The position numbers were made by a program, and so were the translations under genes. The notes beneath the pieces were generated by a model. The model was not told the origin of the DNA, did no database searches, and saw nothing but the letters and a program-made list of their open reading frames with translations. Below, one piece after another: positions 18,443 through 30,023 of a stretch of DNA of 64,000 bases; the first letter of the stretch is position 1, and the number at the start of each line of letters is the position of its first letter. Location of the stretch: the NCBI RefSeq assembly GCF_013282725.1, contig NZ_CP054043.1:3534001-3598000 (forward strand), written 5' to 3'. The stretch comes from Yersinia mollaretii ATCC 43969 (GTDB lineage Bacteria > Pseudomonadota > Gammaproteobacteria > Enterobacterales > Enterobacteriaceae).

Positions 18443-18467
18443 TTATTCGATAATACTATCCGAATAA
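18443..18467. promoter_or_regulatory. Palindromic LysR-type operator in divergent SDR/LysR promoter
   Basis: Arms TTATTCG (18443-18449) and CGAATAA (18461-18467) are an exact inverted repeat with 11 bases between, the T-N11-A layout of LysR-type operators. A related outer pair, TTCGGATA at 18427-18434 and TATCCGAA at 18457-18464, overlaps it. The site ends 13 bp before the regulator start, so it may also be used for autorepression. Confidence 0.75.
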
Positions 18468-18480
18468 AGCGAACAATAAC

Positions 18481-19443
18481 GTGGACAGAATAGATGCAAT
18501 GCGGGTGTTTATCAGGGTAGTAGAGCAGCGCAGTTTTACCCAAACCGCACAAGATTTAAACTTGCCGCGCTCCACAGTGACGGATGCTATTAAGCAGCTT
18601 GAAAAGCGCTTAAATGTGCGTTTATTACAGAGAACGACCCGTCATGTCAGCCCCACACTGGATGGGGAGGCTTACTATCAACGCTGCCTGCGAATTATTG
18701 CCGACATTGAAGATGCTGAAATGGCATTTGCCCACGCTAAACCGCGCGGTTTGCTGCGAATCGATGTGCAGGGCACATTGGCCCGCCATTTTGTTCTGCC
18801 TCAGTTACCTGATTTCATTGCTCAATACCCTGATATTGAGTTATTTATCAGCGAAGGAGATCGTCTAGTCGATCTGATTCGCGAAGGGATTGACGGGGTA
18901 TTGCGGGTCGGTAATTTGCAAGACAGCGATATGGTCGCCCGCCGAGTCGCCCTGTTGCCACAAGTCACCTGTGCAGCACCGCAATATTTAGAGCAGCATG
19001 GCACTCCAGAGTTGCCGACCCAGTTGAGTGGACACCAAATGGTCGGTTTTCGCTCCAGCGCTACGGGCGGATTGCTGCCACTTGAGTTTAGTTCCCACTC
19101 GTCGTTGGGTGCTTATCCAACAGTAAGAAGTGCGCACTCTTTATCAGCGCCACATTTATCGTCTGAAACTCTACAAGTGAAATTACCGGCAGTTTTATCA
19201 GTCACTGGCGCTGAAAGTTTCGTGGCTGCCGCGCGATTGGGCTTGGGGATGATTCAAGTGCCGCGCTATCACATAGCGCCTGATTTAGCCGCAGGAACAC
19301 TGATTGAGATACTGCCCGAATTCCCACCACCGCCGATGCCCGTCTCTTTCTTGTATCCGCACAGTCGCCAGCTTTCGCCACGCGTGCGCATTTTTAGTGA
19401 TTGGCTAAGTCAGCTATTTCTTACCGCAGAGATAAAAGGATAG
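18481..19443 (+). CDS. LysR-family transcriptional regulator
   Basis: 320 residues. GTG 18481 gives MDRIDAMRVFIRVVEQRSFT, the usual start of this subfamily. The winged HTH covers residues 1-60 (TQTAQDLNLPRSTVTDAIKQLEKRLNVRLLQRTTR). A periplasmic-binding-protein-like effector domain follows from about 90. Divergent from the SDR gene, with a LysR-type palindrome in the 165-bp gap. The effector is unknown. It is similar in layout to LysR/SDR or LysR/quinone-reductase pairs that respond to electrophiles. Confidence 0.92.
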   Translation: MDRIDAMRVFIRVVEQRSFTQTAQDLNLPRSTVTDAIKQLEKRLNVRLLQRTTRHVSPTLDGEAYYQRCLRIIADIEDAEMAFAHAKPRGLLRIDVQGTLARHFVLPQLPDFIAQYPDIELFISEGDRLVDLIREGIDGVLRVGNLQDSDMVARRVALLPQVTCAAPQYLEQHGTPELPTQLSGHQMVGFRSSATGGLLPLEFSSHSSLGAYPTVRSAHSLSAPHLSSETLQVKLPAVLSVTGAESFVAAARLGLGMIQVPRYHIAPDLAAGTLIEILPEFPPPPMPVSFLYPHSRQLSPRVRIFSDWLSQLFLTAEIKG

Positions 19444-19490
19444 TGACTAGCATCAGCAGCCGAGCTACCCAGCCCGGCTGCGGCCACGGA

Positions 19491-19964
19491 TTAAGGCGCT
19501 TTCTCGACGGATTGATAAATATCGATATCAAAGTAGCCGTCGGTCATGCCGTCATTGAGGTAGACCTCATAACAGGCCCCCTCCGCCGGGCGATAACCAC
19601 TTTGCGGCAGATGCTGGTGATACAACTCACTCCAGGCTTTAGCGTAGTCATCATCGGTCACACGGGTGTGGTACACCGCATACACCCCGCCGGGGATCTC
19701 TTGCAGTGTCAGTTGATCACTGAGTGGTGCTGGCAAAACATAGTCATCATCGACAGACAAGGAAATATCAGCGCGTAATTCAGCAGGCGGATTGGTTTCT
19801 GGGTTGTCCCAGTAGAGTGCCAACCACTCTTTCGCGGGGATCTGATGTTGGGTGTAGAGCGATGAAAGTTGGTTAAAACCTAATGGGATCGTCTCGTGGT
19901 AAGGGCCAATGAGCCGGATACTAACGACTTTTTTCGGCTGTTTTTCCACTATCTTAAATGTCAT
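19491..19964 (-). CDS. sbmC: DNA gyrase inhibitor SbmC (GyrI)
   Basis: 157 residues from ATG 19964, which lies after GAGGT; an upstream in-frame start at 19991 has no such site. It matches E. coli SbmC in length and in features: RLIGPYHETIPLGFNQL, PAKEWLALYWDNPE, GGVYAVYHTRV and CYEVYLNDG..DGYFDIDIY near the end. SbmC binds gyrase and protects cells against gyrase poisons such as microcin B17; it shares the AraC effector-binding fold. An excellent SOS box at 20029-20048 indicates LexA control, as in E. coli. Confidence 0.93.
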   Translation of the reverse strand: MTFKIVEKQPKKVVSIRLIGPYHETIPLGFNQLSSLYTQHQIPAKEWLALYWDNPETNPPAELRADISLSVDDDYVLPAPLSDQLTLQEIPGGVYAVYHTRVTDDDYAKAWSELYHQHLPQSGYRPAEGACYEVYLNDGMTDGYFDIDIYQSVEKAP

Positions 19965-20028
19965 ATCGTTACCTCGACTTAATGATTGCAATGAAGATTA
20001 AGTGACTAAAATTACGATTTCATATGCA

Positions 20029-20048
20029 TACTGTTTATTTGTACAGTA
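20029..20048 (-). promoter_or_regulatory. LexA (SOS) box upstream of sbmC
   Basis: TACTGTTTATTTGTACAGTA fits the LexA consensus: CTGT, eight bases, ACAG, with the flanking TA/TA also conserved. It is 65-84 bp upstream of the sbmC start. Confidence 0.92.
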
Positions 20049-20071
20049 TAGCGGGATTTTATGACATTTGA

Positions 20072-20596
20072 TTAGCTTTTAACCTGAATTTGCGAAGAAC
20101 TTCGCAAAAAATCATCCGCTTGCTCAAGTTGGAGATGGCTGAAAACTGGGATACCGTGGCGGCGCAACAGTGCGGTGGTAACTCCCTCACCAGCACGTTG
20201 AGTGCCGCTAAAATGACCATCATAGATACGGCTACTGCCGCAAGATGGGCTACCTTCCGTCAAGATGGCCAATGTGCAATGGTGCTTTTGCGCCAATTCC
20301 AGTGCCTGATAAGCGCCTTGCAGGAATTCACGGCTGACATCATTGCCCCACTGCTCAATCACCCGCGCCTGCCCTTGCAGCACAGCCTCACCGTTGCCTT
20401 GCTGAATTTCTGCGGGTGGACGGGGGACCGGCATTCCGGCAGCCAATTCAGGGCAAACCAACACCAAGCGCCCTTCGTCCTGCCAGCGCTGAATAATGTC
20501 ATCACTAACAGAGAGCGCACTGCCGTTATAGCGTACCGGTTTTCCCATCAAGCAGGCGCTGATCAGGATACGTGCAGGTTTCGATTCCGATTCCAC
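20072..20596 (-). CDS. DUF523/TudS-family protein, possible thiouracil desulfidase
   Basis: 174 residues from GTG 20596. Family motifs are ISACLMGKPVRYNG near the N-terminus, VCPELAAGMPVPRPPAE, and LTEGSPSCGSSRIYDG. Three cysteines (in ACL, CPE and SPSCG) are the expected ligands of a [4Fe-4S] cluster in TudS, a DUF523 enzyme shown to remove sulfur from thiouracil. The tRNA-thiolation gene ttcA is far away and unrelated in position. The desulfidase role is inferred from the family. It is co-directional with sbmC, with the SOS box between them. Confidence 0.85.
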   Translation of the reverse strand: MESESKPARILISACLMGKPVRYNGSALSVSDDIIQRWQDEGRLVLVCPELAAGMPVPRPPAEIQQGNGEAVLQGQARVIEQWGNDVSREFLQGAYQALELAQKHHCTLAILTEGSPSCGSSRIYDGHFSGTQRAGEGVTTALLRRHGIPVFSHLQLEQADDFLRSSSQIQVKS

Positions 20597-20845
20597 GTTG
20601 TTATCAACCTTAATGAATATTCTGCGGCAAATAAAAATGCTGATAATAAGCCACCATCCTAACGGCTAATTGCGGTTTCGCCCACCCTGACCCGATCAAT
20701 AAACTTTCTGGGTTATGCGATTGTCATCACGATAAGAGCCAATTTTTAACTTCGTGCCATGATAGGCATCTTTTGGAACTCTATTTCATGCAATAATTAT
20801 CAGCAGAATCTTTATCAGCCAATGGCAGCAATATTGCGGAGAGTT

Positions 20846-21364
20846 ATGGATACGTTTTTTATTGATCGGATGGCTACGCCGCAGGGCGAGTTGGTACTGA
20901 TTGCAGACGAAGAGAATCGGTTACGTGCCATTGATTGGACCGACCATTATGAGCGCCTAATGAAGTTGCTGCGCAATCACTACCGCGAGAATACCTTTAC
21001 GCTGGTTGAGAAACGCAATCCCGGTGGGCTGAGTGAGAGTATGCAGCGCTATTTTGCTGGTGAGCTGAGCATCATTGACGATTTACCGGTTAAAACCGCC
21101 GGGACTGATTTTCAGCGTCAAGTCTGGCAGGAGTTGCGGAAAATTCCCTGTGGCGCAACCATTACCTATGGTGAGTTGGCAAAAAGAATTAACCGCCCGA
21201 CGGCGTCGCGTGCTGTTGGCATGGCAAATGGCTTGAATCCTATCTCGATCGTGGTTCCCTGCCATCGCGTGATCGGCCAGCAAGGTGCATTGACGGGTTA
21301 CGCTGGCGGAGTGGAGCGAAAACGCTGGTTATTAATGCATGAGGGTTATCTTTTAGGATGCTAA
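20846..21364 (+). CDS. ogt: O6-methylguanine-DNA methyltransferase Ogt
   Basis: 172 residues from ATG 20846, preceded by GGAGAG; an in-frame ATG at 20759 would add a non-conserved tail. It transfers methyl groups from O6-methylguanine or O4-methylthymine in DNA to its own cysteine in a suicide reaction. IVVPCHRVIG contains the acceptor Cys, and RPTASRAVGMANGLNP is the HTH/Asn-hinge region. It ends 72 bp before fnr, the order found in E. coli, and is likely read through into fnr or shares its region. Confidence 0.95.
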   Translation: MDTFFIDRMATPQGELVLIADEENRLRAIDWTDHYERLMKLLRNHYRENTFTLVEKRNPGGLSESMQRYFAGELSIIDDLPVKTAGTDFQRQVWQELRKIPCGATITYGELAKRINRPTASRAVGMANGLNPISIVVPCHRVIGQQGALTGYAGGVERKRWLLMHEGYLLGC

Positions 21365-21404
21365 CTATTCTTGCACTTATCAGATGCAAGAAAAGATGTT
21401 AAAA

Positions 21405-21418
21405 TTGACGCATATCAA
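21405..21418 (+). promoter_or_regulatory. FNR site in the fnr promoter
   Basis: TTGACGCATATCAA matches TTGAT-N4-ATCAA with one mismatch, and is 19-32 bp upstream of the fnr ATG. A site here would overlap transcription initiation and fits the known autorepression of fnr. Confidence 0.78.
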
Positions 21419-21436
21419 TATTATTGGGAATACCCT

Positions 21437-22189
21437 ATGATCCCGGAAAAACGCGTAATCCGACGTATTCAGTCTGGTGGTTGTGCAATTCACTGTCAGG
21501 ATTGCAGTATCAGCCAGCTCTGTATACCGTTTACCTTAAATGAACATGAGCTGGATCAGCTCGACAATATCATTGAAAGGAAAAAACCTATTCAGAAAGG
21601 ACAGGCGCTGTTTAAAGCAGGTGATGAACTCAAATCCCTGTACGCCATCCGTTCCGGGACCATAAAAAGTTATACCATCACCGAAGAGGGTGACGAGCAA
21701 ATCACCGGTTTCCATCTGGCGGGCGATCTGGTCGGTTTTGATGCTATCAGCAATTTGCAGCATCCTAGCTTTGCGCAGGCGCTGGAAACCTCGATGGTTT
21801 GTGAGATCCCATTTGATACGCTGGATGACTTATCTGGCAAAATGCCCAACCTGCGTCAGCAGATGATGCGCCTGATGAGTGGCGAGATCAAAGGCGATCA
21901 AGACATGATTTTGCTGCTGTCGAAAAAGAATGCAGAAGAGCGTTTGGCGGCCTTTATCTATAACCTCTCGCGCCGTTTTGCTCAACGTGGCTTCTCTCCG
22001 CGTGAATTCCGCCTCACCATGACACGGGGTGATATCGGTAACTATTTGGGTCTGACAGTAGAAACCATCAGCCGCTTGCTGGGTCGTTTCCAGAAAAGCG
22101 AAATTCTCAGTGTAAAAGGTAAATACATCACCATTGAGAATACCGAAGCTCTGGGCAAGTTAGCGGGTAATCCAAGACCTACCCTGTAG
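21437..22189 (+). CDS. fnr: FNR, oxygen-sensing global regulator
   Basis: 250 residues from ATG 21437, the same as E. coli FNR. The cluster-binding cysteines are visible: [16 protein letters not shown] (Cys20, 23, 29 region) and VCEIPF (Cys122). The cyclic-nucleotide-binding-like domain spans roughly 30-150, and the DNA-binding helix is [11 protein letters not shown] near 208-218 with the Glu and Ser of the FNR recognition code. It activates anaerobic genes and represses aerobic ones when the [4Fe-4S] cluster is intact. A target, fnrS, is in the same window. Confidence 0.98.
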   Translation: MIPEKRVIRRIQSGGCAIHCQDCSISQLCIPFTLNEHELDQLDNIIERKKPIQKGQALFKAGDELKSLYAIRSGTIKSYTITEEGDEQITGFHLAGDLVGFDAISNLQHPSFAQALETSMVCEIPFDTLDDLSGKMPNLRQQMMRLMSGEIKGDQDMILLLSKKNAEERLAAFIYNLSRRFAQRGFSPREFRLTMTRGDIGNYLGLTVETISRLLGRFQKSEILSVKGKYITIENTEALGKLAGNPRPTL

Positions 22190-22200
22190 TGCTATTGTTG

Positions 22201-22225
22201 ACCAGATCAATTTAATTGGTCTGGT
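22201..22225 (+). terminator. Stem-loop after fnr
   Basis: ACCAGATCAAT (22201-22211) pairs with ATTGGTCTGGT (22215-22225) with one mismatch, 11 bp after the fnr stop. The following bases are C/T-rich rather than a clean T tract, so termination may be partial. Confidence 0.5.
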
Positions 22226-22308
22226 TCTCTCTCCCACCTATCCTCTTTCACTTTCATGGTTTACTCTTTAACTAACATACTGTTAATTCACGGTTGTAAG
22301 GAGACTCT

Positions 22309-23265
22309 ATGGCAAAGTATCAGAATATTCTGGTTGCTATTGACCCCAATCAGGATGATCAACCTGCATTAAGACGTGCAGTTTACCTTGTGCAGCGCAA
22401 TGGCGGCACAATCAAAGCATTTTTGCCTATTTATGATCTGTCATATGATATGACCACCCTGCTGTCGCCTGATGAGCGCACCGCAATGCGTAAAGGGGTT
22501 ATTAGCCAGCGTTCAGCTTGGATAAGTGAGCAGTGTCGGTTTTATCTGGATGCCGGTATCCCAATTGAAATCAAAGTGGTGTGGCATAACCGCCCCTATG
22601 AAGCCATTATTCAGGAAGTCCTGAAAGCCAAGCACGATTTGTTGCTGAAAATGGCGCATCAACATGATCGACTGGAATCCATCATCTTTACGCCAACTGA
22701 CTGGCACTTATTGCGCAAATGTCCCTGCCCCGTCTGGATGGTCAAAGATCAGCCTTGGCCGGAGGGTGGCACCGCGCTGGTGGCCGTCAACCTCTCAAGC
22801 GAAGACCCACTTCATGACCCGCTCAATCTGCGGTTGGTCAAAGAGACCCTCGAACTCGCCGAGAACGTCAACCAAACTCAAGTACATTTGATTAGCGCCT
22901 ATCCGGTCACGCCGATTAATATCGCCATTGAGCTGCCTGATTTTGACCCGAGTGTCTATAACGATGCTATTCGTGGTCAGCATTTGGTGGCGATGAAAGC
23001 CTTGCGCCAACAGTTTGGCATTGATGAGAAATTCACACACGTCGAAAAAGGCTTACCTGAAGAGGTTATTCCTGATTTGGCTGAGCATTTACGGGCGGGT
23101 GTGGTGGTACTAGGGACGTTAGGGCGCACCGGGTTGTCTGCCGCCTTTATCGGCAACACCACAGAACATGTGATCGACCATCTTAAATGTGATTTGTTGG
23201 CGATTAAGCCAGAAGGATTTACCTGCCCGATAGAAGGCAATGAGGATCAGGATGATACTGAATAA
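22309..23265 (+). CDS. uspE: Universal stress protein E
   Basis: 318 residues with two Usp domains in tandem, the architecture of UspE. Domain 1 starts [13 protein letters not shown] and domain 2 near residue 155 ([12 protein letters not shown]), ending with the ATP-loop-like [23 protein letters not shown]. UspE is cytoplasmic and is linked to stress tolerance and cell aggregation; its activity is not well defined. It follows fnr as in E. coli, with its own Shine-Dalgarno (TAAGGAG). Confidence 0.95.
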   Translation: MAKYQNILVAIDPNQDDQPALRRAVYLVQRNGGTIKAFLPIYDLSYDMTTLLSPDERTAMRKGVISQRSAWISEQCRFYLDAGIPIEIKVVWHNRPYEAIIQEVLKAKHDLLLKMAHQHDRLESIIFTPTDWHLLRKCPCPVWMVKDQPWPEGGTALVAVNLSSEDPLHDPLNLRLVKETLELAENVNQTQVHLISAYPVTPINIAIELPDFDPSVYNDAIRGQHLVAMKALRQQFGIDEKFTHVEKGLPEEVIPDLAEHLRAGVVVLGTLGRTGLSAAFIGNTTEHVIDHLKCDLLAIKPEGFTCPIEGNEDQDDTE

Positions 23266-23292
23266 ATTCTCTTCCCCACGCTCTCACTATTA

Positions 23293-23325
23293 AGTAAAAA
23301 AAAGGGCCACATCATGTGGCCCTTT
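23293..23325. terminator. Bidirectional terminator between uspE and pntB
   Basis: A perfect 12-bp inverted repeat, AAAGGGCCACAT (23301-23312) and its complement 23314-23325, with an A tract before it (23296-23303) that becomes a long U tract for pntB transcripts. In the uspE direction only TTT follows. Confidence 0.88.
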
Positions 23326-23343
23326 ATCTGCACTACGGAATCA

Positions 23344-24735
23344 TTACAGCGCGCGTAAAATGGCTTCTACGCTATCTTTGGCATCGCCAAATAACATCTG
23401 AGTATTATCTTTAAAGAACAATGGGTTTTGCACGCCAGCATAGCCGGTGTTCATTGAACGTTTAAAAGCAATGACACTCTGCGCTTTCCACACTTCCAAC
23501 ACCGGCATACCCGCAATTGGGCTGCGCGGATCTTCCAGTGCGGCTGGGTTAACCGTGTCGTTGGCACCAATTACCAGCACCACATCCGTGCTTGGGAAAT
23601 CATCATTGATTTCATCCATCTCCAGCACCACGTCGTAAGGGACTTTCGCTTCAGCCAATAACACGTTCATATGACCAGGCAGACGACCCGCAACTGGGTG
23701 AATACCAAAGCGCACTTTGATCCCACGAGCTTGCAGTTTTGCCGTGATTTCAGCCACAGGATATTGTGCCTGCGCGACCGCCATGCCATAGCCTGGAGTG
23801 ATGATCACTGAACTTGCATTTTTCAGCAGATCAGCCACTTCTTCCGCATTGGTTTCGCGATATTCGCCCATCTCTTCGGCATTACCGGTAGAGGAGCCAT
23901 CGGTGCCGAAACCACCGGCAATCACGCTGATAAACGAGCGGTTCATCGCTTTACACATGATGTATGACAGGATCGCACCAGAAGAACCCACCAAAGCACC
24001 GGTCACGATCAACAGATCGTTGCTCAGCATGAAACCCGCCGCCGCCGCTGCCCAACCGGAGTAGGAGTTCAGCATCGACACCACTACTGGCATGTCTGCG
24101 CCGCCAATCGAGGCCACCAAATGCCAACCAAAACCGAGCGCAATCACAGTCATCAATAACAACGCGACTACTTGCAGAGCAAGGCTATCGGTTTTGACGA
24201 ACAGAATCATCAGTAAGAATGAAACAACCAGCGCCACCAGATTCAATTTATGGCGTTGTGGCAGCATCAGCGGCTTGGATGAGATAATCCCGCGTAATTT
24301 ACCAAAAGCGACAATAGAGCCGGTAAATGTTACCGCACCGATAAAGATGCCCAAGAACACTTCGGTCAGATGGATGTTCACCATCACCGCATCCATGACG
24401 GTCGTGCCGTGATCCAGATAGCTGTTGAAGCCAACCAGAACCGCCGCCAGACCCACGAAGCTGTGCAGAATCGCCACCAGTTCTGGCATTTCGGTCATTT
24501 CGACTTTCTTCGCCAGATAGATACCAATGGCACCACCAATCACCATGGCAATAATAATCCAAGCAACATTACCGGAGTCCGGCCCAAGAATGGTGGCGAT
24601 AAGCGCGATAGCCATCCCTGCCACACCGAAGCTGTTACCTTGTTTGGATGTTTCGTGGCGCGACAGCCCAGCCAAACTGAAAATAAATAAAATCGCAGCA
24701 ACTATGTACGCAGCTGTAACGAGACCACTAGACAT
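23344..24735 (-). CDS. pntB: NAD(P) transhydrogenase subunit beta
   Basis: 463 residues. PntB supplies most of the membrane channel (about nine helices in residues 1-260) and the NADP(H)-binding domain III of the proton-translocating transhydrogenase, which makes NADPH from NADH using proton-motive force. Domain III features are [45 protein letters not shown] and [20 protein letters not shown] end ([16 protein letters not shown]). It lies 118 bp downstream of pntA, and the two form an operon with a terminator after pntB. Confidence 0.97.
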   Translation of the reverse strand: MSSGLVTAAYIVAAILFIFSLAGLSRHETSKQGNSFGVAGMAIALIATILGPDSGNVAWIIIAMVIGGAIGIYLAKKVEMTEMPELVAILHSFVGLAAVLVGFNSYLDHGTTVMDAVMVNIHLTEVFLGIFIGAVTFTGSIVAFGKLRGIISSKPLMLPQRHKLNLVALVVSFLLMILFVKTDSLALQVVALLLMTVIALGFGWHLVASIGGADMPVVVSMLNSYSGWAAAAAGFMLSNDLLIVTGALVGSSGAILSYIMCKAMNRSFISVIAGGFGTDGSSTGNAEEMGEYRETNAEEVADLLKNASSVIITPGYGMAVAQAQYPVAEITAKLQARGIKVRFGIHPVAGRLPGHMNVLLAEAKVPYDVVLEMDEINDDFPSTDVVLVIGANDTVNPAALEDPRSPIAGMPVLEVWKAQSVIAFKRSMNTGYAGVQNPLFFKDNTQMLFGDAKDSVEAILRAL

Positions 24736-24810
24736 CAGTTACCCCTTTATTTTTGTATAACATTATTTTTATTCACTCAGCGTTATCAACTCAGTTTTTA
24801 ATAATCTAGG

Positions 24811-26890
<2,080 letters not shown>

Positions 26891-27844
26891 ATGAAGCTGA
26901 AATACACGATCATCGCGTCGGCATTGCTATCACTCACTGCGCTTTCTGCTGCACATGCGGCAAAAGAACTCGCACCAGAGCAAGCAGCAGCCATTAAGCC
27001 ATTTGATCGCATTACCATTACTGGCCGATTTAATGCAATCAATGAAGCAGCTGATGCGGTATCCCGCCGAGCTGATAAATTGGGTGCAGACTCCTTCTAT
27101 ATTCAGGATATCAACAGCAACAATAATGGCGGCAACTGGCGTGTAACGGCCGATGTTTATCATAACGATGCACCGGAAGTGAGCAAAGAGGCCCAGTATC
27201 GTGACTTTAACGGTGTGAAAGAGTTGCCAAAAGCAGAAGCTTTTGCACTACAACCTTATGACACCGTTTCAGTCAGCGGCTTCTTCCGTAGCCAGCCTGA
27301 TATTAACGATGCCATTTCTAAAGCCGCAAAAGAGAAAGGCGCTTACTCTTTCTTCATCGTGCGTCAGGTTGATGCGAACCAAGGCGGCAACCAGTTTGTG
27401 ACCGCTTATATCTATAAAAAAGATGCGGCAAAACGTGCGGTACAAAGCCCGGATGCTATTCCTGCGGATTCAGATGCGGGCCGTGCTGCATTGGCAGCGG
27501 GTGGCGCAGCAGCAGCCAATGTTGAAATTCCAGGTGTGGCCTCTTCAGGGACACCAAGTGCTGATGTCGGCCGTTTCTTCGAAACGCAATCATCAACCGG
27601 CAAGCGTTACACCGTCACCTTGGCGGATGGCACGCAAATCCAAGAGTTGAGCAACACCACCGCTGCGCAAATGGTGCCGTTTGACTCCATTAGCTTCAGT
27701 GGTCACTACAACAGCATGACCGACGTCTCTCATGAAGTCGCGAAACGCGCGGCGGCTAAAGGGGCGAAGTATTATCATGTGACTCGCCAGTGGCAGAACC
27801 AAAGCGGTGGTAACCTGAGCGTCAGCGCTGACTTGTTCAAATAA
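26891..27844 (+). CDS. ydgH: YdgH family periplasmic protein, three DUF1471 domains
   Basis: 317 residues from ATG 26891; the in-frame ATG at 26867 has no reason to be used. The signal peptide is MKLKYTIIASALLSLTALSAAHAA. Three repeats of the DUF1471 (YhcN/BhsA) fold follow: each starts with a beta strand ending in DRITITGRF, DTVSVSGFF or DSISFSGHY, then a helix of the type AADAVSRRADKLGADSFYI, then VTADVY-type strands. An Ala-rich linker separates domains 2 and 3. The function is not established; DUF1471 proteins are linked to stress and biofilm. It has the same neighbour (pntA) as in E. coli. Confidence 0.92.
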   Translation: MKLKYTIIASALLSLTALSAAHAAKELAPEQAAAIKPFDRITITGRFNAINEAADAVSRRADKLGADSFYIQDINSNNNGGNWRVTADVYHNDAPEVSKEAQYRDFNGVKELPKAEAFALQPYDTVSVSGFFRSQPDINDAISKAAKEKGAYSFFIVRQVDANQGGNQFVTAYIYKKDAAKRAVQSPDAIPADSDAGRAALAAGGAAAANVEIPGVASSGTPSADVGRFFETQSSTGKRYTVTLADGTQIQELSNTTAAQMVPFDSISFSGHYNSMTDVSHEVAKRAAAKGAKYYHVTRQWQNQSGGNLSVSADLFK

Positions 27845-27871
27845 TCGTTTGATTGTCACGATAAGCACAGT

Positions 27872-27898
27872 AAGGGCAGCCACGCGCTGCCCTTTTTT
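27872..27898 (+). terminator. Intrinsic terminator of ydgH
   Basis: AAGGGCAGC (27872-27880) pairs with GCTGCCCTT (27886-27894) around a 5-base loop, followed by TTTTTT, 28 bp after the ydgH stop. Confidence 0.93.
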
Positions 27899-28111
27899 AT
27901 CACTCCCTCTCATGCTCTTTTCTCTCACCAACATTGACTGAATAATTTTTTGCCTAAATCGCATAACTAATCATTGCATGATGGCTTATCACTCCGTAAA
28001 ATCCCCCAAAAATTCGGGCCTATTATCTGTCAAATATTGATCAATTCGCCTCATATAATGCTGTTTACAAGCCAGTAACCATTCATTAATACGCAAAATC
28101 AGGAACCCTAA

Positions 28112-29503
28112 TTGGAAAAAAAACTTGGCCTGACTGCGCTCACCGCGCTAGTCCTCAGCTCTATGCTGGGTGCAGGTGTCTTCAGCCTGCCGCAAAATAT
28201 GGCTGAAGTTGCCAGTCCGGCGGCATTACTTATTGGTTGGAGTATTACTGGCGTCGGGATCATTTTTCTGGCGTTTGCCATGTTATTGCTGACGCGCCTG
28301 CGCCCTGAACTGGATGGCGGCATATTCACCTACGCCAAAGAGGGGTTTGGCGACTTGGTCGGCTTCTTTTCTGCATGGGGATACTGGCTGTGCGCGGTGA
28401 TTGCCAACGTATCTTATTTAGTGATTGTTTTTGCTGCACTGAGCTTTTTTACCGATAAATCGGGCAGTGTGATCTTCGGTGAGGGCAATACTTGGCAAGC
28501 ACTACTGGGTGCCTCCTTCCTGCTGTGGTTAGTTCACGCGCTGGTTTTACGGGGCGTTCAAACGGCGGCCAGCATCAATATGGCGGCAACACTGGCAAAA
28601 CTGTTGCCCATTGGCGGCTTTATCATTTTGGCCGGTTTTGCTTTCAGCCTCGATACATTTAGCTTTGATTTTACCGGGATTGCCCTGCACACGCCGGTTT
28701 GGCAGCAAGTGAAAGACACCATGCTGATTACTCTGTGGGTCTTCATTGGTGTAGAAGGTGCGGTGGTGGTCTCTGCCAGAGCGCGCAACAAGAGAGATGT
28801 TGGCCGTGCCACTATGTTGGCGGTCATTTCGGCGCTCTGTGTTTACTTGCTGATTACCCTACTGTCTCTCGGCGTGGTGCCACGTGCTGAGTTAGCGGGT
28901 ATGCGCAACCCCTCAATGGCGGGCATTATGGTCGAGATGATCGGCCCTTGGGGAGAGGTGATTATCGCCACGGGGCTGATTATTTCGGTGTGTGGTGCTT
29001 ATCTTAGCTGGACCATTATGGCGGCTGAAGTGCCGATGGTTGCGGCTAAACACGGCGCATTCCCTAAAATATTCAGTCATCAGAATAAGCATAATTCACC
29101 GGCAAAATCACTGTGGCTAACCAACTGCGCAGTGCAAGCGGCGCTGGTTCTGATCTGGCTGACAGGCAGCAACTACAACACGTTACTCACGATTGCATCG
29201 GAAATGATTCTGGTACCCTATTTCCTGGTGGGCGCTTTCTTATTCAAAGTGGCGCTGAAACGTCAGGACTGGCGTTTGATTCTGGTTGCCAGTGGTGCTT
29301 GCTTATATGGTTTATGGCTGATTTATGCCGCCGGATTGGTGTATCTGCTGTTGTCCGCGCTGCTCTACGCCCCCGGACTGCTGGTGTTTATTTATGCACG
29401 CAAAGGCCACGAAGGGCTTCGGCTGCTGAACAAAGTGGAGCGTGTGGCGATTTGTCTGGTATTGGTGGCGACCCTTCCCGCGACCTGGTTCATGATGCAC
29501 TGA
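28112..29503 (+). CDS. ydgI: APC-family transporter YdgI, putative arginine:ornithine antiporter
   Basis: 463 residues with about 12 membrane segments; it starts at TTG 28112 (MEKKLGLTALTALVLSSMLG), with AGGA upstream, and aligns from the first residue with E. coli YdgI. The APC consensus region is SSMLGAGVFSLPQNMAEVASPAA. RPELDGGIFTYAKEGFGDLVGF, WVFIGVEGAVVVSARARNKRDVG and SWTIMAAEVPMVAAKH are typical of the basic amino-acid antiporter subfamily. Proposed exchange is arginine for ornithine, but no arginine deiminase genes lie nearby. It follows ydgH as in E. coli. Confidence 0.9.
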   Translation: MEKKLGLTALTALVLSSMLGAGVFSLPQNMAEVASPAALLIGWSITGVGIIFLAFAMLLLTRLRPELDGGIFTYAKEGFGDLVGFFSAWGYWLCAVIANVSYLVIVFAALSFFTDKSGSVIFGEGNTWQALLGASFLLWLVHALVLRGVQTAASINMAATLAKLLPIGGFIILAGFAFSLDTFSFDFTGIALHTPVWQQVKDTMLITLWVFIGVEGAVVVSARARNKRDVGRATMLAVISALCVYLLITLLSLGVVPRAELAGMRNPSMAGIMVEMIGPWGEVIIATGLIISVCGAYLSWTIMAAEVPMVAAKHGAFPKIFSHQNKHNSPAKSLWLTNCAVQAALVLIWLTGSNYNTLLTIASEMILVPYFLVGAFLFKVALKRQDWRLILVASGACLYGLWLIYAAGLVYLLLSALLYAPGLLVFIYARKGHEGLRLLNKVERVAICLVLVATLPATWFMMH

Positions 29504-29606
29504 AGGAATAAAATGGGCAGTTGATCACTCAAATGGGCAGATGTTGCGTGGCTTTACAGCCCGACAGCCTCTGTCCATCTGAATAATAGGTATCGAAAAA
29601 CAAAGA

Positions 29607-30023
29607 CTAACTATTTTCTGCGCCAGATAAATCCACAGATAAACATTCGCCCTTCTGACTTAGCCCCATCGAAAGCGGGAATTTTTGCTTAATCATACCA
29701 AGCTGAGCCGTTTCCAAAGGGTAAGGCAGTTGGACATCCAACAGGATTATCCCTTGCTGTTCGGCTAATCGAATCAAGCGAATAATATTGGTTTCATCAC
29801 TGAGTTGGGTGGACAAGACCTGTAGCGCCAAAGCCGTTAGCCGCTCTTGAGGCGTCTTCTCTAATTCAGCTTTCGACTTTACCACCATCCCAAAAATCGG
29901 CATGACACCATAAATCGCATCAATGAAACCCCAGCGTTTTTTGCATGACGCTGCCAGAAAATCCGTGTAATCGAAGCAAATTTTTTCACTGTGCGCTGAC
30001 GCACTGGTGTTTTCGCCACTCAT
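29607..30023 (-). CDS. Unrecognised small protein, 138 aa
   Basis: I do not recognise it. The ATG at 30023 is 7 bases after AAGGA, which supports translation. It has no signal peptide or membrane segment. It carries a Cys-rich start (KICFDYTDFLAASCKKRWGF), a short hydrophobic stretch (VMPIFGMVV), a helical region with several Leu/Ala positions (LTALALQVLSTQL) and a final IILLDVQLPYPLETAQ segment. It stands alone on the minus strand between ydgI and rstA, where E. coli has folM and ydgC; it resembles neither from memory. Divergent from rstA, with about 240 bp between the starts. Confidence 0.6.
   Translation of the reverse strand: MSGENTSASAHSEKICFDYTDFLAASCKKRWGFIDAIYGVMPIFGMVVKSKAELEKTPQERLTALALQVLSTQLSDETNIIRLIRLAEQQGIILLDVQLPYPLETAQLGMIKQKFPLSMGLSQKGECLSVDLSGAENS

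Noticed and set aside
19456..19481. GC-rich hairpin between the LysR gene and sbmC
   Set aside because: Arms of 7 bp with no T tract; too weak to call, though it may act as a convergent 3' end.
20090..20662. 190-codon plus-strand ORF
   Set aside because: Antisense to the DUF523 gene, which carries the family cysteines.
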